The notes beneath the pieces are model-generated. The model made no database searches, was not told the DNA's origin, and worked only from the letters and a program-made list of their open reading frames with translations. Shown one piece after another: positions 1 through 5,599 of a stretch of DNA of 8,088 nucleotides (positions are counted from its first letter, which is position 1; the number at the start of each line of letters is the position of its first letter). This stretch comes from an uncultured bacterium. GTDB taxonomy: Bacteria; Desulfobacterota; Desulfobulbia; Desulfobulbales; Desulfobulbaceae. The DNA is taken from positions 1 to 8,088 of the forward strand of contig CAITZN010000456.1 of the NCBI GenBank assembly GCA_903896915.1, read 5' to 3'. The translations under genes and the position numbers were made by a program.

Positions 1-953
1 ACCTGGGAAAAGGTAAATTCATTTCTGTGTTTAAGGCGGCCCTTCTGGGCGTTCCTATTCCCCTCTGCTCCTGCGGTGTTTTGCCTGCAGCCGCGCAGTT
101 GAAGCGACAAGGCGCAAACAATGGCGCCACAGCTGCCTTTCTTATCTCAACGCCTGAGTCAGGTGTTGATTCCATAGCCCTTTCCTGGGCACTGCTTGAC
201 CCTATCATGACGGTTGCCAGGCCACTCGCTGCCTTTATTTCTGCCTTTACTGCCGGGCTCATGGAAAATCTGTTTGCTTATCGGGAAGGTGTTGTCGAAC
301 CGCTACGGTCCCTGAAAATTATGCCATTACGAACAACCGGTTGCCAGAATGATTGCAGTTGTGAGGTCCAAAATACGAAGACTGGTTCGTGGGCATCGTT
401 TAAGCAAGGGATGCGATACGCTGTTACCGATATCTGGGGGGACCTTGCCGGTTGGTTTTTTGTCGGTATCGTTATTGCATCCTTTATTACGGTTTTAGTT
501 CCAGACGACTTAATTGCCCAGCATCTAGGTGGTGGCATTGGATCGATGCTCTTGATGCTGCTCTTTGGCATTCCTATGTATATCTGCGCAACCGCCTCAA
601 CACCAATTGCTGCGGCTTTGATTGTCAAAGGGGTCAGCCCCGGTACAGCCCTGGTTTTTCTCTTAGCTGGTCCGGCAACTAACATCGCTGCCCTGGCCGT
701 TATCATAAAAATCTTAGGAAAAAAGGGGACCTTGCTCTATCTGGTATCCCTCTCGGTGGTCAGTGTCCTCTGCGGCTTGATGCTCGATGCCCTTTACTTC
801 TCGCTCGGCATCTCTGCTGTGGCTACGATTGGCACGGTAACTGAAGTGCTGCCGCACTGGCTGATGTTGGGAGCTACCTTCCTGCTGCTGCTGTTCTCGG
901 CATATCCGTTGCAGCGGTGGCTCTTTCGGGTTGGCGTGCTCCATGCTAGATAG
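1..953 (+). CDS. SO_0444-family Cu/Zn efflux permease (5' partial)
   Basis: Polytopic inner-membrane permease of the SO_0444 / DUF318 (ArsP-like) group, annotated in relatives as copper/zinc efflux transporters. The frame is open to the left edge (first full codon at base 3), and the residues before the first possible start, a GTG at 27, already match the family (LGKGKF just before the first conserved helix). The true start is therefore upstream of the window, and 316 residues are visible. Seen directly, numbering from base 3: the hallmark PLCSCG (Cys22, Cys24), LISTPESGVDS, a hydrophilic loop with a GCQNDCSC cluster (Cys114, 118, 120), then a second helical half with MYICATASTP (Cys195) and GPATN (223-227). 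The two halves carry similar motifs, as expected of an internally duplicated permease. The Cys cluster in the central loop would suit soft-metal binding, but the substrate is inferred from the family. The gene stops at TAG with no convincing terminator behind it. Confidence 0.85.
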   Translation, partial: LGKGKFISVFKAALLGVPIPLCSCGVLPAAAQLKRQGANNGATAAFLISTPESGVDSIALSWALLDPIMTVARPLAAFISAFTAGLMENLFAYREGVVEPLRSLKIMPLRTTGCQNDCSCEVQNTKTGSWASFKQGMRYAVTDIWGDLAGWFFVGIVIASFITVLVPDDLIAQHLGGGIGSMLLMLLFGIPMYICATASTPIAAALIVKGVSPGTALVFLLAGPATNIAALAVIIKILGKKGTLLYLVSLSVVSVLCGLMLDALYFSLGISAVATIGTVTEVLPHWLMLGATFLLLLFSAYPLQRWLFRVGVLHAR

Positions 954-1328
954 GACCGGCTTGAATTGATTGGAAAGTATATTTGCAGAATGTCCGGCAA
1001 TCTTTAATTAGGGAAGACGTCGAGGGACTTTGGTTTTGCCTTTGGATACAGCCGTTGACAGTCTTTGTAGCATTTTTACTGCATTTCGCTCATCGAGATA
1101 TCTACGGCTCCTGCTATCCCCTTGCCTTTGCCGCACAATTTTAATAAACTTGAAGATAATTTACAGCTACTCATACATGTTTAAGCGGTGCCGGTGTCCT
1201 CTAAGTTTACTCTACTTTTAAGATGTATTTTTTTCTCTAGTTATTGGGTCGTCACAATGTTCTGCATCGAACGAGTCGTTTATCGTTGAGTAGAGGTAGA
1301 CAAAGTTTTAGAAAGGGAGGTTTTTGTT
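954..1328. other. Gene-free intergenic stretch upstream of the ene-reductase
   Basis: These 375 bp carry no convincing gene. An open frame at 1030-1221 begins at TTG, is Ser/Leu/Cys-rich and has no family resemblance, so I leave it out. The 3' part is AT-rich, with a T-run near 1228-1234 that has no good stem before it. A short dyad, GTTC-N6-GAAC, lies at 1259-1272, about 57 bp before the ene-reductase start, where an operator could be. No promoter hexamer pair stands out. The last bases contain a strong Shine-Dalgarno, GGGAGG at 1315-1320. Confidence 0.6.
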
Positions 1329-2402
1329 ATGCGAAATCTGTTTAAGCCCCTTAAGTGCGGCGCTCTTACGTTGCCTAACCGTATACTTATGGCCCCGCTC
1401 ACCAGGTGCCGCACGGAAAAGGAGCACATCCCCACACCGCTTATGGCCGAGTATTACGCACAGCGGGCCAGTGCGGGCTTGCTCATCGCCGAGGCCACTA
1501 TGGTCATGGCTAAAAACTCGGCCTTTTGGATGGAGCCTGGCATTTATTCAGAATCTCAGGTCAATGGCTGGCAGCTAACCACCGAAGCTGTACACCGTGC
1601 CGGTGGCCGTATTTTCCTCCAACTCTGGCATGGTGGTCGTGCCTGCCACCCACTTCTTAATAATGGGATAACACCGGTTGGCCCCAGCTCGATTGCGATC
1701 ACTGATGACACTGTGCGGACCCCGGAAGGCAAGAAGCCCTACGTCGTACCACGGGAACTAGGCGATGAAGAACTGACCGGCATTGTCGTCGGATTCGGGG
1801 AAGCTGCTAAGAGGGCTAAAGCAGCAGGCTTTGATGGAGTCGAGGTACACGGGGCTAACGGTTACCTGTTGGATCAGTTTCTTCGCGATGGCTCGAACAA
1901 GCGCACTGGCCACTATGGTGGTCCTATCGAAAACCGGGCCCGCTTGCTTCTGGAAGTCTTGGCTGAGGTGTGCTCCGTTTGGGGTAGTGACCGTGTCGGC
2001 CTGCGTATTTCGCCACTTAACAGTTTCAACAGTATGATCGACAGCGACCCTGTCGCCCTTGCCTCCTGGTTGGCAACCCGACTCAACGATTTCGGGTTGG
2101 CTTATCTTCACCTGATGCGCAGTGATTTTTTTGGCCAGCAACAGGGCGATGTTGTGACTCCAGTGCGCGATCTCTATCAGGGTGTGCTGATTGCAAACAT
2201 GGGTTATACCGCAGAAGAGGCGGAAGCGGCCATTGCATCGGGTCAAATCGATGCTGTAGCTTTTGGTACTGCATTTCTTGCTAATCCCGATCTACCTGCG
2301 CGGATCAATGCCGGTGCTCCACTTAATGCTCCCAACTCGGCTACCTTCTATACTCCCGGACCAGTTGGATACACCGATTACCCTTTTTGGGAAAACGACT
2401 GA
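1329..2402 (+). CDS. Old Yellow Enzyme family FMN-dependent ene-reductase
   Basis: Cytoplasmic FMN-binding TIM-barrel oxidoreductase of the classical Old Yellow Enzyme family (relatives: NemA, PETN reductase). These reduce activated C=C bonds, nitro compounds or nitrate esters with NAD(P)H. At 357 residues it has the usual length. Visible landmarks: the FMN-contacting APLTR near the N terminus (Thr25), LQLWHGGR (Gln98, Trp100, His101), and the catalytic HGANGY, where His174 and Asn177 bind the substrate carbonyl and Tyr179 is the proton donor. Also present are LDQFLRDGSNKRT, YGGPIENRARLLLEV, Arg226 in GLRISP, and the C-terminal phosphate-binding stretch IANMGYT...DAVAFGTAFLANPDLP. The start is set by GGGAGG 8 bp upstream of the ATG. 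One oddity is RTGHYGG where most relatives have RTDxYGG. The lipid-kinase gene follows within 26 bp, so the two are probably co-transcribed. The physiological substrate cannot be read from sequence, and NemA orthology is not claimed. Confidence 0.93.
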   Translation: MRNLFKPLKCGALTLPNRILMAPLTRCRTEKEHIPTPLMAEYYAQRASAGLLIAEATMVMAKNSAFWMEPGIYSESQVNGWQLTTEAVHRAGGRIFLQLWHGGRACHPLLNNGITPVGPSSIAITDDTVRTPEGKKPYVVPRELGDEELTGIVVGFGEAAKRAKAAGFDGVEVHGANGYLLDQFLRDGSNKRTGHYGGPIENRARLLLEVLAEVCSVWGSDRVGLRISPLNSFNSMIDSDPVALASWLATRLNDFGLAYLHLMRSDFFGQQQGDVVTPVRDLYQGVLIANMGYTAEEAEAAIASGQIDAVAFGTAFLANPDLPARINAGAPLNAPNSATFYTPGPVGYTDYPFWEND

Positions 2403-2428
2403 ACGTGCCGGAAAACGATGGAATTGGT

Positions 2429-2818
2429 ATGGAATCGGAGAGTGATCGTAAAATATCACGCTTCTCATATAAGGAGCGGGCTAGGAGTTTCACCTTTGCC
2501 CTGGCGGGCGGTCGGGTTCTGTTAACTAGCCAGCATAACGCCTGGATTCACACTGTTGCAACGGTTCTGGTGGTGGTCGGGGCGGTGATAGTGCGAGTCT
2601 CGCGCCTGGAATGGGCGTTGCTCATCCTGGCGATAGCTTTGGTCTGGGCTATGGAGGCACTGAATACTGCCATCGAATTGCTCGCCGACGAAATTTCACA
2701 GGAACAGCGGCAACGGTTAGGCAAAGCTAAAGACGTGTCAGCCTTCGGAGTTTTGGTGGCGGCCATGGCATCGGTCCTGATCGGTCTTTTTGTCTTTATT
2801 CCGCATCTCTTTTTTTGA
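2429..2818 (+). CDS. dgkA: Diacylglycerol/undecaprenol kinase family protein (DgkA)
   Basis: Small integral-membrane lipid kinase, 129 residues from the chosen ATG. Proteins of this family phosphorylate diacylglycerol or, in the Bacillus-like branch, undecaprenol, so lipid or cell-wall carrier recycling is the likely role. Seen: a basic amphipathic N terminus with RSFTFALAGGRVLL (residues 19-32), Asn38 of the QHNA turn, a first membrane helix at about 41-57 and a second at about 61-77. These lead into the active-site signature EALNTAIE (Glu76, Asn79, Thr80, Glu83). A third helix at about 104-125 follows GKAKD (98-102). The closing IGLFVFIPHL resembles the Bacillus UdpK-type ending more than E. 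coli DgkA, so undecaprenol is a plausible substrate (inference). The ATG has only a weak GATGGA upstream. In-frame GTG 2405 and TTG 2387 would lengthen the protein by 8 or 14 residues that the family does not need; the TTG would overlap the preceding gene. Confidence 0.88.
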   Translation: MESESDRKISRFSYKERARSFTFALAGGRVLLTSQHNAWIHTVATVLVVVGAVIVRVSRLEWALLILAIALVWAMEALNTAIELLADEISQEQRQRLGKAKDVSAFGVLVAAMASVLIGLFVFIPHLFF

Positions 2819-2851
2819 ACAAAAACATACCCTGCCAAGAGTCAGAAACCC

Positions 2852-3199
2852 ATGAGTCTGAGTGAATTTGAACTGAAACGAACCAAAAAACTGGTCGCTG
2901 CTTTTGTCGAAAAACACCGTCCTGAAAAGCACATTCGCCAGAATGTTGATTTAAGTTTTCGCCAAGACGGGCAGAGTGTTGAGATATTTGAGATTCGTCC
3001 AGTCTGGATCAATCCTAAAGAAAAAATTAAAATAGCCATCGCCAAAGCAACCTATGTCAAAACCCGTCAATGCTGGCGGGTTTTTTGGCAGCGTAGCGAC
3101 TTGAAGTGGCATCGTTATGATGCAAACCCTGAGGTGCGACTGGTGGAGGATTTTCTCGAACTGGTCGAACGCGATGAATTCGGTTGTTTTTTCGGCTAA
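2852..3199 (+). CDS. DUF3024 domain protein
   Basis: A 115-residue soluble protein that matches the uncharacterised DUF3024 family over its whole length; no biochemical function is known to me. Conserved landmarks: EKHRPEKHIRQNVDLSF (20-36), the central FEIRPVW (46-52), AKATYVK (64-70), paired tryptophans Trp75 and Trp79, DLKWHRY (83-89), and the terminal VERDEFGCFFG (105-115), which fits the family ending. There is no signal peptide or membrane segment, so it should be cytoplasmic. It lies 33 bp after the lipid-kinase gene and 74 bp before the protease gene on the same strand. The Shine-Dalgarno is poor (AAGAGT around 2837-2842), so translational coupling or weak expression is possible. A terminator-like hairpin lies inside the gene at 3059-3086, over codons 70-79. 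Confidence 0.85.
   Translation: MSLSEFELKRTKKLVAAFVEKHRPEKHIRQNVDLSFRQDGQSVEIFEIRPVWINPKEKIKIAIAKATYVKTRQCWRVFWQRSDLKWHRYDANPEVRLVEDFLELVERDEFGCFFG
3059..3086 (+). terminator. Intragenic terminator-like hairpin in the DUF3024 gene
   Basis: ACCCGTC (3062-3068), a 6-nt loop AATGCT, and GGCGGGT (3075-3081) form a GC-rich stem with one G-T wobble. The stem is flanked by AAAA on the left and followed directly by TTTTTT on the right, so it can be extended by A-T pairs. This is the textbook shape of an intrinsic terminator, but it lies in sense orientation inside an intact conserved reading frame. The residues it encodes (KTRQCWRVFW) are family-conserved in part, so the structure may be a by-product of coding constraint. 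Activity is not shown. Confidence 0.35.
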
Positions 3200-3273
3200 A
3201 GTTGAGCTGTTGTTAAGCAGTTACACAAGGTCCAGCGCCAAGAAAGATTGTTCATGAATCCAGGTAAGGAATA

Positions 3274-4443
3274 ATGGCAAAGAAGGCTCCAGTTATAATT
3301 AGTTGTCCGAAATGTTTTCACCAACAGGCCAGCCATGAGGAATGCGAGGCTTGTGGTTTGCTTTTTGGTAAATTCGAGCGCCTTCAGGAACGTAAGCAGG
3401 AGCAACTGACGGATCATAAAGATCCAAAACCACAGAGCATCAGTATGGGGCTCGGATCACGGCTCGCCTCGGCTTGCATCCTCGTACTGGTAACGGCAGC
3501 ATTGACCTACTATTTTGCGGGTGGCAACAAGCAGAACATAGTGGCCAAACCTGTTTCACCTTCTATTGGTGATGTGGCCGAAAAAAAGACACCATCACTC
3601 CCGCCACAGGCAGTGCCGCCATCAACGCAACAGGCGGTCCGAGCCGCTGATTCGGCAGTAAATAGAGGCAATCCTATTGAGAACGCAAGAAATGGAACCG
3701 TGTCAATTGAAACTCCGTGGGTGAAGGGATCCGGTTTCTTTATAACCGAGACCGCTATAGTTACCAATAAACATGTGGTGGCTCCGGACCGGAGCCAATT
3801 GGACGAGATGCGCCACAAAGTCGAAACAGGCCGTAAATTAATTAACCTTGAGCAGGAAAAAATCGCTGATATGCGTCGTCGGTTACGACAGATGGAAGAT
3901 GGGCCATCACGTCGACAACTGATCATTATCATCCAGGAAAGTGAAAAGGGGTTGGCCAAGATATTGCCGGTTCAAGAAGGGGAAGAGGCACGATTAAAGG
4001 AAAAAGAAAGGCCTGTGTCGACCTCGGACATCAAGATAATTATGGCTGATGGCAGTGAACACACCATCCAGTCTTCCCAGGTCAGCTCTGAGCGGGATCT
4101 GGCGCTCTTGAAAGTCTATTCTGCCAAGCCAACCGTTCTCCAGCGGGTCCCTAAAAACAAAATGCTGCACCAAGGTGATAAAGTTTATGCCATCGGTAAT
4201 CCGGCCGGACTGCGTAACACGGTGACCTCTGGAATCTTTTCCGGATACCGTCAGCTTAAAGATACCAATGAGGTGTATATCCAGACCGATACGCCGATCA
4301 ACCCTGGAAACAGTGGCGGCCCGTTGATCGATGAGCGTGGCCTTGTCATCGGTGTTAACACCATTAAACTCACACAATCCGAGGGCCTCGGTTTTGCCAT
4401 CCCTATTCAGACGGTTTTTGAGGAGTTTTCGTTAAGCCAGTAA
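3274..4443 (+). CDS. Membrane-anchored trypsin-like serine protease with N-terminal zinc ribbon
   Basis: A 389-residue protein that I read as a single-pass inner-membrane protease. Domains in order: a Cys4 zinc ribbon (Cys11, 14, 24, 27; CPKC...CEAC then GLLFGKF), a charged linker, one membrane helix at about 62-82, and a Pro/Ser/Gln-rich linker at about 91-135. An HtrA/S1C-like trypsin fold follows. The full catalytic triad is present: His167 in VTNKHVV, Asp275 in SERDLALLK and Ser347 in PGNSGGPL; YAIGNPAGL (305-313) and GLGFAIPI (371-378) are also typical. Between the His and Asp motifs is an insertion of roughly 75 highly charged residues (about 172-248), predicted by eye to be helical or coiled coil. 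No PDZ domain follows, unlike DegP or DegS. The ribbon should be cytoplasmic and the protease periplasmic (inference). AAGGA 3 bp before the ATG is a close but usable ribosome site. Substrates are unknown; envelope quality control or regulated proteolysis are the obvious guesses. Confidence 0.88.
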   Translation: MAKKAPVIISCPKCFHQQASHEECEACGLLFGKFERLQERKQEQLTDHKDPKPQSISMGLGSRLASACILVLVTAALTYYFAGGNKQNIVAKPVSPSIGDVAEKKTPSLPPQAVPPSTQQAVRAADSAVNRGNPIENARNGTVSIETPWVKGSGFFITETAIVTNKHVVAPDRSQLDEMRHKVETGRKLINLEQEKIADMRRRLRQMEDGPSRRQLIIIIQESEKGLAKILPVQEGEEARLKEKERPVSTSDIKIIMADGSEHTIQSSQVSSERDLALLKVYSAKPTVLQRVPKNKMLHQGDKVYAIGNPAGLRNTVTSGIFSGYRQLKDTNEVYIQTDTPINPGNSGGPLIDERGLVIGVNTIKLTQSEGLGFAIPIQTVFEEFSLSQ

Positions 4444-4445
4444 CC

Positions 4446-5396
4446 TCACAGTTTCGGTAGCATGAGGGTGCGATCAAATTGAGGAAGCCATCTCCCCTCT
4501 TGATGATTGAATGTTTTCACCACCACCCTGTCAGGGTAGAGAAACAGGGAGTTTGTCCAGATCGTCCCACGGTTAATGTCTTTGTTGTGGATATTGGTGA
4601 CACGTCCTGCATAAACATTTACGGGCGATGCATAGCTTTCTTCCAACGGGGATGTGTGGGTATGACCCGAAACCCAGAGAAACACTTGAGGGTTGTTCAT
4701 CAGTATTTCATGTAAAGTTTCAACTGGCTGAGCTATGTAATTAGGGGTGTTGACAAAACTTCTATAGTCGTGCAGGGTTCCTTTTAATGGCCCATGAAAA
4801 ATAATAATGGTGGGTTTTTGAGGATTCTTTGCCAATTCTGTACGAAGCCAGGTGATTTCCTCCTCAGACATCCCGGAAAGAAAGCTCTCGTGATCTGCCG
4901 AGAGAAAAACCAGCAGATATCCTCCTACATTTTTGCTGTAAAAGTGTTTGGCGAGGCCGAAGGTGTTTTGGAATTGGCGCAGCTTTGTTTGCCGCGAGGT
5001 CTGCGAGTTCATGCTCAGCTTGTTGCTGTCGGGATCGGCAGGACTCTCGTAGATGTAATCGTGATTGCCGGCAATAGGATACAACGGTTTATGTAAGGTG
5101 CTAAAAAAGTCCTTCGCGGCCCTATACTCGGAATCGGTGCCGAAATATTCACAGATATCGCCAACCGCTATCACCATTTCAACGTCTTTCCAGGAATTGA
5201 TAGTTTGCAAAACCTGTTTTTTGTTTTCGAGGTCTCTCCCTGGCAGATGCGGATCTCCTAAAACAACAAGATGGTGTTGTGAGGTGCCTACTTCTGTTTC
5301 AAGGGGTGATTTTGCGCATCCACAGAGGACAACAATCAGGGCAAGCGCCGCAACGATAAACGACTGTAGAGATGTTCTTCGGTAGGATCTGTTCAT
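4446..5396 (-). CDS. Lipoprotein of the calcineurin-like metallophosphoesterase family
   Basis: A 316-residue protein on the minus strand. A basic N terminus (MNRSYRRTS), a hydrophobic stretch at about 11-24 and a lipobox LCGC (Cys27 as lipidated residue) make it a likely envelope lipoprotein. The mature part carries the full dinuclear-metal phosphoesterase set: GDPH (Asp48, His50), GDICE (Asp80), GNHD (Asn111, His112), His201 in FHGPL, and GHTH (His245, His247). It should therefore hydrolyse phosphate esters, but whether the substrate is a nucleotide, lipid, sugar phosphate or phosphoprotein cannot be told. I chose ATG 5394-5396 because it places the signal peptide at the N terminus; the frame stays open to a GTG at 5499-5501, which would add 35 unlikely residues. 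No good Shine-Dalgarno precedes the chosen ATG. Its stop lies 2 bp from the convergent protease stop. Confidence 0.87.
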   Translation of the reverse strand: MNRSYRRTSLQSFIVAALALIVVLCGCAKSPLETEVGTSQHHLVVLGDPHLPGRDLENKKQVLQTINSWKDVEMVIAVGDICEYFGTDSEYRAAKDFFSTLHKPLYPIAGNHDYIYESPADPDSNKLSMNSQTSRQTKLRQFQNTFGLAKHFYSKNVGGYLLVFLSADHESFLSGMSEEEITWLRTELAKNPQKPTIIIFHGPLKGTLHDYRSFVNTPNYIAQPVETLHEILMNNPQVFLWVSGHTHTSPLEESYASPVNVYAGRVTNIHNKDINRGTIWTNSLFLYPDRVVVKTFNHQEGRWLPQFDRTLMLPKL

Positions 5397-5599
5397 AGGT
5401 TTCGATTGCTCAGTTGGTTGGCAAGTTTTTGGTTGGTTCCGGGAAAAAGATGTGGAATTCTCAATATGAAATAATCTGTAAGAATTCAAGTTATGTTGCA
5501 CGACTCGGGCAATCTGCCACTATTGGGCTGTTCATTAAAAGGGGGAGGGGGACGATCAACAGCCCCTTGCCTCACGACTAATATCATAAGGAAAAATCC
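5397..5599. promoter_or_regulatory. Divergent intergenic region between phosphoesterase and zinc-ribbon membrane protein genes
   Basis: This 203-bp region should contain the promoters of both outward-facing genes. I see no strong sigma-70 pair for either. On the plus strand TTGCACG (5496-5502), four bases, then GGGCA (5507-5511) has the spacing of a sigma-54 site but differs from consensus at one of the two key -24 bases. A prominent inverted repeat with a G-rich loop lies at 5525-5565. AAGGA at about 5588-5592 is the ribosome site for the plus-strand gene. Confidence 0.45.
5525..5565. repeat. 8-bp perfect inverted repeat with G-rich loop
   Basis: GGGCTGTT (5525-5532) and AACAGCCC (5558-5565) are exact reverse complements around a 25-nt loop. 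The loop contains the purine run AAAAGGGGGAGGGGGA. No T-run follows, so it does not look like a terminator. It lies 35 bp before the ATG at 5600 and could be an operator or a 5' UTR structure. Confidence 0.55.

Noticed and set aside
278..706. Long minus-strand open frame inside the efflux permease gene
   Set aside because: It is the antisense shadow of a well-supported membrane protein and shows no family features of its own.
1030..1221. Open frame of 63 codons in the gap after the efflux permease
   Set aside because: It begins at TTG with at best a marginal ribosome site, its composition looks random (Ser/Leu/Arg/Cys-rich), and it resembles no family I know.
1286..1314. Promoter-like TTGAGT with TAGAAA 17 bp downstream, ahead of the ene-reductase
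   Set aside because: Transcription would start at or after the Shine-Dalgarno at 1315-1320, which would leave the gene without its ribosome site.
2387..2428. Earlier starts (TTG 2387, GTG 2405) for the lipid kinase
   Set aside because: The extra residues do not belong to the family N terminus, and the ATG at 2429 gives a normal family length.
5397..5501. Extended N terminus of the phosphoesterase from GTG 5499-5501
   Set aside because: The added 35 residues are polar and would bury the signal peptide and lipobox inside the protein; the ATG at 5394-5396 puts them at the N terminus.
5496..5511. Sigma-54-like promoter TTGCACG-N4-GGGCA upstream of the zinc-ribbon gene
   Set aside because: The spacing is right, but one of the two key -24 guanines is T and the -12 half has GG instead of TT, so the match is too weak to call.
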